NCBI RefSeq assembly: GCF_000723165.1
Contig: NZ_HG322949.1
Location: 2,754,920 to 2,774,223 of the forward strand
Length of the DNA stretch: 19,304 nucleotides
Direction: 5' to 3'
DNA from: Janthinobacterium agaricidamnosum NBRC 102515 = DSM 9628
GTDB lineage: Bacteria; Pseudomonadota; Gammaproteobacteria; Burkholderiales; Burkholderiaceae_D
In this document: positions 13,119 through 19,304 of the stretch, piece after piece
Layout of the letters: each line of letters begins with the position of its first letter
Numbering within the stretch: the first letter of the stretch is position 1
Position numbers and translations under genes: made by a program
The notes under the pieces: generated by a model
What the model was told of the DNA's origin: nothing
The model's database searches: none
What the model saw: the letters and a program-made list of their open reading frames with translations, nothing else

Positions 13119-14078
13119 ATGCGTCGAATGACTGTTTTGATGTTGCTGTTGACGCTGGCAATCGGCCAGCAGGCTGGCGCCGCGCCGCACCGCCACGCCA
13201 AGAGCGTGACGCCGGAAAACTGCTACGACGACTCCGATCCTGGCGAAATCCGCCTGTGGAACGGCCCGGCGCCCGGCGCCGCCGGCGATGACGCCTGCCA
13301 GGATATTCCGTATCTGCGGGTATTCCCGGCCCGCGACGGCGAGCGCGCCGGACCGGCGATGCTGCTGCTTGCCGGCGGCGGTTATGACCACCTGACCAAT
13401 CAGAAGGAACAGGCGCCGGTGGCCACTTATTTTTCGCAACGCCTGAACATGACCACCTTCGTGCTGTATTACCGGCTGGTGCGGCCTGACGGCACTTACC
13501 GTTATCCGGTGCCGATGTGGGATGGCCAGCGCGCGCTGAAGCTGATACGGCATCGCGCCCGCGAACTGCATATCGACCCGAAACGCATCGGGGTATTCGG
13601 CTTTTCAGCGGGCGGCCATCTGGCGACCACGCTGGCACTGCATCCGGACGACGATTTCGGCTTGCCGCTGCGCGACGCGGTCGATGCCAGCTCCGGCAAG
13701 GTCGATATGCTCGGCCTCGGCTATCCGGTCATTTCGATGGATCCGGCGGTCTATGGCAAGTCGAATACGCGCAGCCATCTGCTGGAAGGCTATCACGGCG
13801 GGCAATTGCGCCAGCTGGAGGCGAGCCTGTCCGGCCAGAATAATGTCGGTCCCCATGCGCCGCCGGTTTTTCTGTTCGTCAGCATGGATGACCAGCGCAT
13901 CGATCCGCAAAACAGCGTGATCTTCGGCGATGCGCTGAAGGCGGCCGGTATCAGCGCCGACATCCATCTGTTTCCACACGGCGCGCACGGCGTGGGCCTG
14001 GCGACGGACATGCCGGAAGAACAAGTCTGGCCCGAGCTGTTCCAGAAGTGGCTGATACGCCAGCGCTTTATCGACTGA
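13119..14078 (+). CDS. Exported alpha/beta-hydrolase, acetyl-esterase type
   Basis: A 319-aa protein with a signal peptide (MRRMTVLMLLLTLAIG, cleavage likely around residue 21 after QQAGA), so periplasmic or secreted. The fold is that of BD-FAE/acetylxylan-esterase-like hydrolases: an oxyanion loop LLLAGGGYDHL, nucleophile elbow GFSAGG with Ser163, acid at Asp257 or Asp258 in SMDDQR, and His290 in HGAHG. ATG 13119 has AGAGG upstream and gives a proper signal peptide; an upstream in-frame start at 13095 does not. It has its own promoter and ends in a hairpin, so it is a single-gene unit. Likely removes acetyl or similar esters from carbohydrate; the substrate is not proven. Confidence 0.88.
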   Translation: MRRMTVLMLLLTLAIGQQAGAAPHRHAKSVTPENCYDDSDPGEIRLWNGPAPGAAGDDACQDIPYLRVFPARDGERAGPAMLLLAGGGYDHLTNQKEQAPVATYFSQRLNMTTFVLYYRLVRPDGTYRYPVPMWDGQRALKLIRHRARELHIDPKRIGVFGFSAGGHLATTLALHPDDDFGLPLRDAVDASSGKVDMLGLGYPVISMDPAVYGKSNTRSHLLEGYHGGQLRQLEASLSGQNNVGPHAPPVFLFVSMDDQRIDPQNSVIFGDALKAAGISADIHLFPHGAHGVGLATDMPEEQVWPELFQKWLIRQRFID

Positions 14079-14098
14079 TTCTTATCTGAAAGAATCAG
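14075..14098 (+). terminator. Hairpin overlapping the esterase stop codon
   Basis: CTGATTCTT pairs with AAGAATCAG across a 6-base loop; the stem includes the TGA stop. No T tract follows, so efficiency is uncertain. Confidence 0.45.
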
Positions 14099-14220
14099 CT
14101 TCGGACTGCGTTTCAATATGAAGCATGAGCATAAGTCATTGATACGTGAAAAAAGACCATTTTACTTCATTGGTCGCGCGCTCTAGTATGGTCGAATTGC
14201 ATATTTGTCAGGAGTATGAC

Positions 14221-16512
14221 ATGACCACTATCCACAATCTCGGTTTTCCGCGCATCGGCGCCAAGCGTGAATTGAAGTTCGCGCTGGAATCGTACTGGAA
14301 AGGCGAATCGTCCCGCGATGCGTTGAAAGAACTCGGCGCCGAGTTGCGCAAGCGTCACTGGAATAAACAGGCTGGCCTGGATCTGGTGCCGGTGGGCGAT
14401 TTCGCGTTCTACGACCAGATGCTGGACATGAGCTTCACGCTGGGTAACTTGCCAGAGCGCGTAGCCGGTTTCCACGGTGATGTACTGGATAACTATTTCC
14501 GCGTCGCGCGCGGCCGTTCGGCGCAAAGCGCTGAAGAGCACGCAGGCTGCTGCGGTGGCGTCGCCGCAGGCGAAATGACCAAGTGGTTCGACACCAACTA
14601 TCACTACATCGTGCCGGAATTCACTGCCGCGACCACCTTCAAGCTGGATCCATCGCGCCTGCTGGAACAATTGGCCGAAGCAAAGCAAAACGGCGTCAAG
14701 GCCAAGCCGGTCATCGTCGGTCCGCTGACCTACCTGGCGCAAGGCAAGGCCAAGGACAACTCCGACAAGCTGGCACTGTTGCCGGCCTTGCTGACCGTCT
14801 ACTCACAACTGCTGAACACGCTGGCTGAACAAGGCGTCGAATGGGTACAGGTCGACGAGCCTATCCTCGTCACCGAACTCGATGCCGACTGGAAACAAGC
14901 GTTTAGCAGCGCTTATACTCAATTGAAAGCCAGCAACGTCAAGCTGCTGGTCGCTACCTACTTCGGCCAACTGCTGGAAAACCGCGAACTGGCCGCGAGC
15001 CTGCCGGTCGCCGGCTTGCATATCGACGCCATCAACGGCCGCGTCGATGTTGCTCCACTGCTGGAATTGCTGCCTGCGGACAAAGTACTGTCGCTGGGCG
15101 TGATCAACGGCCGCAACATCTGGAAAACCGATTTGAGCGCCGTGCTGGAATGGCTGGAACCGCTGGCCAAGCGCCTTGGCGAACGCCTGTGGGTAGCGCC
15201 TTCGTGCTCCTTGCTGCACGTGCCGGTCGACTTGGACAGCGAGCAAAAGCTCGACGCGGAAATCAAATCGTGGCTGGCCTACGCACTGCAAAAACTGGAA
15301 GAACTGCAAGTGCTGGCGCAAGCCCTGCGTGGCGGCCGCGATTCGGTCAAGGAAGCGCTGGCAGCCAACCAGGCCGCGCTGGCAGCCCGCCGCGCATCGC
15401 CGCGCGTGCATAACCCTGCCGTGCAAAAAGCCGTCGGACAAATCGACGCCAGCCTGGGCGCCCGCAAGAGCAGCTACGCCAGCCGCGCCACCGAACAGGC
15501 CGCCTTGCTGAAACTGCCGGCCTACCCGACCACCACCATCGGCTCCTTCCCGCAAACAGCCGAAATCCGCCTGGCCCGCAGCTCCTTCAAGGCAGGCACG
15601 CTGGACGCCGCCGGCTACAAGGCCGCGATGCAGGCGGAAATCGCGCGCAGCGTGCGTGAACAGGAAGAACTGGGCCTGGACGTGCTGGTGCACGGCGAAG
15701 CCGAGCGTAACGACATGGTCGAATACTTTGGCGAACAACTGCAAGGTTATGCATTCAGCCAGTTCGGCTGGGTACAATCGTACGGTTCTCGTTGCGTCAA
15801 ACCACCTATCTTGTTCGGCGATATCAGCCGTCCGAAGGCGATGACCATCGAGTGGATCAGCTATGCGCAATCGCTGACCAGCAAGCCGATGAAAGGCATG
15901 CTGACCGGTCCGGTAACCATCTTGAACTGGTCGTTCGTGCGCGACGACCAACCGCGTTCGGTATCTTGCAAGCAATTGGCGCTGGCCATCCGCGAAGAAG
16001 TGCAAGACCTGGAAAAAGCCGGCGTGCGCGTGATCCAGATCGACGAAGCGGCACTGCGTGAAGGCTTACCGCTGCGCAAGGCGCAATGGAAAGAGTACCT
16101 GGACTGGGCCGTCGAGTCGTTCCGCATCAGCGCCAACGGCGTCAAAGACCAGACCCAGATCCACACCCATATGTGTTATTCCGAGTTCAACGATATCATC
16201 GCGTCGATCGCCGACATGGACGCCGACGTGATTACCATCGAAACCTCGCGCTCGGACATGGAGTTGCTGGATGCGTTCGATCACTTCAACTACCCGAACC
16301 AAATCGGCCCTGGCGTGTACGATATTCACTCGCCGAACATTCCTACCCAGGAACACATCGAGCAATTGATGAAAAAAGCGGCCGAGCGCATTCCAGCGCA
16401 ACGCCTGTGGGTCAATCCTGACTGCGGCCTGAAAACCCGCCAATGGGCTGAAGTGCTGCCGGCACTGAGCAATATGGTGGCCGCCGCCAAGGCGCTGCGC
16501 CAGGCTGCCTGA
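14221..16512 (+). CDS. metE: Cobalamin-independent methionine synthase (5-methyltetrahydropteroyltriglutamate-homocysteine methyltransferase)
   Basis: A 763-aa cytoplasmic enzyme that transfers the methyl group of methyltetrahydrofolate-triglutamate to homocysteine, the last step of methionine synthesis. Length is normal and both barrels are present: the N-terminal one begins [18 protein letters not shown] and contains [16 protein letters not shown]; the C-terminal one begins around [12 protein letters not shown]. The zinc site is complete: His650, Cys652 (HTHMCYSEF), Glu674 (IETSRSD) and Cys735 (NPDCGLKTR). ATG 14221 has AGGAG seven bases upstream and matches the family start; the frame continues upstream to 14146 without support. 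No riboswitch or MetR box is convincing in the 142-bp leader. Monocistronic, ending in a strong terminator. Confidence 0.98.
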   Translation: MTTIHNLGFPRIGAKRELKFALESYWKGESSRDALKELGAELRKRHWNKQAGLDLVPVGDFAFYDQMLDMSFTLGNLPERVAGFHGDVLDNYFRVARGRSAQSAEEHAGCCGGVAAGEMTKWFDTNYHYIVPEFTAATTFKLDPSRLLEQLAEAKQNGVKAKPVIVGPLTYLAQGKAKDNSDKLALLPALLTVYSQLLNTLAEQGVEWVQVDEPILVTELDADWKQAFSSAYTQLKASNVKLLVATYFGQLLENRELAASLPVAGLHIDAINGRVDVAPLLELLPADKVLSLGVINGRNIWKTDLSAVLEWLEPLAKRLGERLWVAPSCSLLHVPVDLDSEQKLDAEIKSWLAYALQKLEELQVLAQALRGGRDSVKEALAANQAALAARRASPRVHNPAVQKAVGQIDASLGARKSSYASRATEQAALLKLPAYPTTTIGSFPQTAEIRLARSSFKAGTLDAAGYKAAMQAEIARSVREQEELGLDVLVHGEAERNDMVEYFGEQLQGYAFSQFGWVQSYGSRCVKPPILFGDISRPKAMTIEWISYAQSLTSKPMKGMLTGPVTILNWSFVRDDQPRSVSCKQLALAIREEVQDLEKAGVRVIQIDEAALREGLPLRKAQWKEYLDWAVESFRISANGVKDQTQIHTHMCYSEFNDIIASIADMDADVITIETSRSDMELLDAFDHFNYPNQIGPGVYDIHSPNIPTQEHIEQLMKKAAERIPAQRLWVNPDCGLKTRQWAEVLPALSNMVAAAKALRQAA

Positions 16513-16524
16513 GGTTGACGATAC

Positions 16525-16552
16525 GCTGCACCGGCCGCCTGGCCGGTGCAGC
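16525..16552. terminator. GC-rich hairpin after metE
   Basis: A perfect 12-bp stem (GCTGCACCGGCC pairing with GGCCGGTGCAGC) with a 4-base loop, 13 bases after the metE stop; no T tract of its own, but it precedes the terminator at 16565. Confidence 0.55.
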
Positions 16553-16564
16553 AGGCTTGCATCC

Positions 16565-16594
16565 AATCCCGGGAATTTCCCGGGATTTTTTTTT
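16565..16594 (+). terminator. Rho-independent terminator of metE
   Basis: AATCCCGGGA-ATT-TCCCGGGATT is a perfect 10-bp stem with a 3-base loop, running directly into a run of nine T (16586-16594). Textbook intrinsic terminator. Confidence 0.92.
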
Positions 16595-16625
16595 GGCCAA
16601 AAAATACGCTCCCTCCCCGCGGACT

Positions 16626-16653
16626 GGAACTCTCTGTTTCCCAAGGTCACGTA
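16626..16653 (+). promoter_or_regulatory. Candidate hrp box (HrpL ECF sigma promoter)
   Basis: GGAACT, 15 bases, then TCACGTA, compared with the hrp-box consensus GGAACC-N15/16-CCACNNA: one mismatch in each box. It ends 42 bases before the ATG of the 707-aa gene and lies directly after a strong terminator, so it is where an independent promoter should be. HrpL-driven promoters are known for group I type III secretion genes, including those in Oxalobacteraceae such as Herbaspirillum. Confidence 0.62.
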
Positions 16654-16695
16654 TATGACCTAATTATAAATAATTCTCATTCAAGGAGTTTTCAC

Positions 16696-18819
16696 ATGCC
16701 CATCCATCACTTATCCCCCCCTGATCTGCAAGAGCGGACGCGTTGGAGCGATCCCCATCCGCCTGCGCCCCCTGAGACGCCGGCGCCAACCGTCTCGATA
16801 CCGCCTGCTGTCCGCCGCGCCGCTGCCGGAGGCGATATCGAGCGGCAGGATGACGCGGTGCTGAGCCCGTTCCCCCCTGAATGGGATGAGATTAAAAGCG
16901 TGATCGAGAAAGCCAACAAGCGCCCGATCGATACAGCGGAGTTGGCTAGCCTGATCAATGAAATGACCGCCATCACGCCACGCTGTGTGATGGAAGGCAA
17001 GCTGAGGGCGCAAACCAAGCCGCCCGGAAAATTTGACCAGCAATCTTATTTGTCGCGGCTGCATACGGCCTTGGGGCTGCGTCAGAAAAGCCTCGACCAA
17101 TTCGACGAGCAATACCTGGCCCGCTGGTGCGCCGCGCTCGGCATGCGCAAGGAAGACCTGGCGGCCCAGAAAAAAGCGCAACGCCTGTCCAGTTTCATCT
17201 TGCAGACGGCGAAAATGCCGGCCCTGCTACTGCAATATGCGGTCATCCCGGCGATCAGCAAGACCACCGGCGACCCGTATGACGCCTTGTATGCGAGCGC
17301 GGTGCTGGCGGTCGCCAACGTTTTCATCAATACCGTGACCTATCCGCTGCTGACCGCCACCTCGGTCCATGTCCAGGCGCGTGGCGGCCCTTCGGTCAAC
17401 CTCGACAAAAATGTCAACTATAAACATCGGCCAAAAATCGAAGCGGCGGAAACCGCCAGGCAAAGCGCGGCACTGCAAGAACAAAATACCCTTCTCTTGC
17501 AGCGTTTGCTGCAGGAAGATATCAAGCCGGCGTTTGAAGCACGCTACGGCGAAGGCAGCCATACGCTGGACAATGTGCGCAAGGCAATCGCCAAGCCGCA
17601 GGAACTGGGCCATGATTTATTACTTGTCCTGAAAGACACCTTACCAGCGGCAGAGCTTCAGGCGCTGTATCGGCAGGGCATGAAACTGATCGCGCAGGCC
17701 GAGAAGCTGGCCATCACCGGGGATAATGTGGACCGCCAGGTCGAAGGCGGCAAGCACCGTTTCTGGCTCGGCGTGTCGCGCCCGATGCTGGCAGCCCTGC
17801 CGCCGCTGTTTGCCCATGGCTCGCACCGCGCCGGATGGCTGTCGCCGGCGCAAGTGTATTGGACCTCGATCGCTATCGTGCTGGCCGGGCTGGTGGTGCA
17901 ATATCTGTTTCTCGCACCGTGGGACCAGCAGAGCAAGGGTGAAGCGAAACACAAGCTCAATATATTGCATGCCGATATTTACAACGACAGCGGCCAACAA
18001 AAAATTGCCACCGGTGCAGAGCTGGGGCCGGACGACTTCGATGAAAAGAAAGTCCGCGCACTGGTCGCTACCCCGGCAAAAGTGATGCTGACCAAAGCCA
18101 TCAATATCGCCCGAAAAGAAATCAATCAGCTGACGCCGCAGGAATTGGAAAAGCTGACCCCGGCGGCACGTGAAAAATTGAAGGAAGAGCAGGAAAAACT
18201 GGAGGAAGCCCATCGCGTCTGGACCAAGGAACAGGAAAGCGTGCTCCAAGGCAATTGGAAGGCCATCGAGGATGCGCCGCACGTGATCAAGAAAGTAAGC
18301 GATGCCGCAGGAAAATTTTCCGGCGGCGGTATCTGGCAAGCCGGCGTCAAATCGAACTATACCCGCAGCGAAATGACCGACGAAATGATACGCAGCATCT
18401 CCAAATCATTTCACTTTGGTATTTTCGGTTCGGTCGCCTCGAATTTTGTTCCGCGCCTCAGCAGTGCGCTATCCGGCGGCACCTCGCATGTCCCGCTGCC
18501 GGCCTACATCGGGGTGCTGGCCTTTTCGCTGCTGTCCGCTTACCTGGCGGCTTCCAGCGACGGCGTCATCACGACGTATACGAATATTCGCAAGAAGGAA
18601 GATAAGGCGCAGCAGCCCGCCCTGTGGATAGACATCGGACGCGGCATGACTGCCTTTGTCAATATGCACCTGGAAAGTCGGCAGTCCACGCAGGCCCTGA
18701 AGAGCGCCTTCGCGGAACTGGAGCACGGGCCTTTCGTGTTGGCCTTGCATCTGCTGCATCCGCCGGCGCCGGCCGAAGATGGCACCGTATCCTCGCAAGA
18801 CCGGATTGACGCCGCCTAG
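16696..18819 (+). CDS. Unknown 707-aa membrane-spanning protein, candidate type III effector
   Basis: I do not recognise a family. Residues 1-45 are polar and proline-rich (DPHPPAPPETPAPT), with Ile at position 3 but an Asp already at 10. Hydrophobic stretches lie near 175-222, 388-408 (TSIAIVLAGLVVQYLFLAPW) and 600-620 (YIGVLAFSLLSAYLA). A charged coiled-coil-like region is near 494-515. There is no Sec signal peptide. AAGGAG at 16683-16688 supports ATG 16696. A hrp-box-like promoter lies upstream and a strong terminator downstream, so it is a single-gene unit. Promoter and disordered N-terminus suggest a protein delivered by type III secretion whose hydrophobic segments may enter host membranes; a plain membrane protein remains possible. 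No catalytic motif is seen. Confidence 0.72.
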   Translation: MPIHHLSPPDLQERTRWSDPHPPAPPETPAPTVSIPPAVRRAAAGGDIERQDDAVLSPFPPEWDEIKSVIEKANKRPIDTAELASLINEMTAITPRCVMEGKLRAQTKPPGKFDQQSYLSRLHTALGLRQKSLDQFDEQYLARWCAALGMRKEDLAAQKKAQRLSSFILQTAKMPALLLQYAVIPAISKTTGDPYDALYASAVLAVANVFINTVTYPLLTATSVHVQARGGPSVNLDKNVNYKHRPKIEAAETARQSAALQEQNTLLLQRLLQEDIKPAFEARYGEGSHTLDNVRKAIAKPQELGHDLLLVLKDTLPAAELQALYRQGMKLIAQAEKLAITGDNVDRQVEGGKHRFWLGVSRPMLAALPPLFAHGSHRAGWLSPAQVYWTSIAIVLAGLVVQYLFLAPWDQQSKGEAKHKLNILHADIYNDSGQQKIATGAELGPDDFDEKKVRALVATPAKVMLTKAINIARKEINQLTPQELEKLTPAAREKLKEEQEKLEEAHRVWTKEQESVLQGNWKAIEDAPHVIKKVSDAAGKFSGGGIWQAGVKSNYTRSEMTDEMIRSISKSFHFGIFGSVASNFVPRLSSALSGGTSHVPLPAYIGVLAFSLLSAYLAASSDGVITTYTNIRKKEDKAQQPALWIDIGRGMTAFVNMHLESRQSTQALKSAFAELEHGPFVLALHLLHPPAPAEDGTVSSQDRIDAA

Positions 18820-18856
18820 CCGCTGGTGCGAGCTGGGTGGGATCGGCCATGCGATC

Positions 18857-18885
18857 AAATCCCGGGGCGCTGCCCGGGATTTTTT
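18857..18885 (+). terminator. Rho-independent terminator of the 707-aa gene
   Basis: AAATCCCGGG and CCCGGGATTT form a 10-bp stem with a 6-base loop, followed by a T run to 18885. The core is the same as in the metE terminator. It may also slow transcripts from the convergent lectin gene, though on that strand only TTT follows. Confidence 0.88.
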
Positions 18886-18914
18886 AACTCAAGCTAAGAT
18901 TACGACCTACTGAG

Positions 18915-19304
18915 CTATTGTGGCTCGATAAACCCACGGAAGCCGATCGGCCCTTCGCCGCTGTAGTTCATGCTGCCATTGAGGCTATTGCCGCTGTCGT
19001 CGGACGTGATTTTCAGCGCCACCACACTCTGGCCGCCGCGGGCGCCGATCAGCCATACGCCGCCCGGACGCCACGGGGCCGAGTTGCCGCCCCATTGGTT
19101 TTCAACCTGATAATTATTGCCGGCAATCGCCGTCGCGCGGAAACCGATCGGCCCTTCGCCGACATAGCTCATGCTGCCGGTAAGGGTTTTGCCATTGTCC
19201 GCCGATGAAATATCGACGCCAGCCACGCCCTGGTCGCGCGCGCCGATGACCCAGGTGCCGCCCGGATTCCAGGGTGCGGAGCCGCCGCCCCACTGGTTTT
19301 CGAC
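18915..19304 (-). CDS. OAA-family high-mannose-binding lectin (partial, 5' end outside the window)
   Basis: 129 residues visible up to the stop at 18915-18917. They form two tandem repeats of 67 residues with the family signature: VENQWGG-SAPW-PGG-W-IGAR, then V-ALKITSDDSGNSLNGSM and YSGEGPIGFRG. This is the Oscillatoria agardhii agglutinin pattern (also in Pseudomonas fluorescens PFL and Myxococcus MBHA), a beta-barrel lectin binding the Man3-Man6 core of high-mannose glycans, one site per repeat. OAA itself has two repeats and about 133 residues starting just before VENQWGG, so only a few codons may be missing; four-repeat members exist, so the protein could be longer. The visible part has no signal peptide. 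Convergent with the candidate effector gene. Confidence 0.92.
   Translation of the reverse strand, partial: VENQWGGGSAPWNPGGTWVIGARDQGVAGVDISSADNGKTLTGSMSYVGEGPIGFRATAIAGNNYQVENQWGGNSAPWRPGGVWLIGARGGQSVVALKITSDDSGNSLNGSMNYSGEGPIGFRGFIEPQ
18943..19304. repeat. Two tandem 201-bp repeats inside the lectin gene
   Basis: The motif CCGATCGGCCCTTCGCCG occurs at 18943-18960 and again at 19144-19161, 201 bp apart (67 codons); similarity extends through the unit. They encode the two carbohydrate-binding repeats. The second unit runs into the window end. Confidence 0.85.

Noticed and set aside
14099..14220. MetR box or riboswitch ahead of metE
   Set aside because: No TGAA-N5-TTCA match; only TTCA-ATA-TGAA in the wrong arrangement, and the leader is too short for a cobalamin or SAM riboswitch.
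14803..16005. 400-aa minus-strand frame opposite metE
   Set aside because: Antisense shadow of metE; rich in Gln, His and Arg with no domain, while metE is unambiguous.
1..19304. CRISPR arrays, tRNA or rRNA genes
   Set aside because: No regularly spaced short repeats and no tRNA or rRNA signatures were seen; the only tandem repeats are coding repeats in the lectin gene.

Overview
The window looks like chromosomal DNA of a GC-rich betaproteobacterium, most likely of the Oxalobacteraceae (Collimonas/Herbaspirillum/Janthinobacterium/Duganella type). This placement is inferred from the style of metE, the FeS-type photolyase, the IS3 element, the OAA-type lectin and a HrpL-type promoter; no rRNA or tRNA is present to confirm it.

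Left edge (1-1961): a complete 1200-bp IS3-family insertion sequence with imperfect inverted ends and a 4-bp target duplication, then a small conserved-looking hypothetical gene and the 3' remnant of an IS5-type transposase. This is a mobile-DNA boundary.

Centre (1962-9794): a probable biosynthetic or modification cluster. Six minus-strand genes lie tightly packed behind one candidate promoter at 8198-8226. In transcription order they encode a large heme-oxygenase-like diiron protein (HDO) that appears to be an internal duplication, a NodU/CmcH-type carbamoyltransferase, a 58-aa membrane protein resembling the C-terminal end of SxtJ, a LysE/RhtB exporter, an SGNH-fold hydrolase-like protein, and a 28-aa highly basic microprotein whose start overlaps the SGNH stop codon. 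Divergent from them, across a 446-bp AT-rich regulatory gap, is a phosphatidylserine-decarboxylase-family protein with the long N-terminal region seen in amino-acid decarboxylases such as PsiD. A decarboxylase, a diiron oxygenase, a carbamoyltransferase and an amino-acid-type exporter together suggest a small amino-acid-derived product that is oxidised, carbamoylated and exported. I recognise no characterised cluster with this gene set.

Right part (9875-16512): ordinary genes, namely a convergent [4Fe-4S] photolyase/cryptochrome, a divergent MFS transporter, an exported alpha/beta-hydrolase with its own good sigma70 promoter, and metE (cobalamin-independent methionine synthase) ending in a strong terminator.

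Right edge (16626-19304): a 707-aa membrane-spanning protein of unknown family preceded by a close match to a HrpL-dependent hrp box, so a candidate type III effector, and convergent to it the 3' part of a high-mannose-binding lectin gene of the Oscillatoria agardhii agglutinin (OAA) family, cut by the window end. Both suggest an organism that interacts with eukaryotic hosts.
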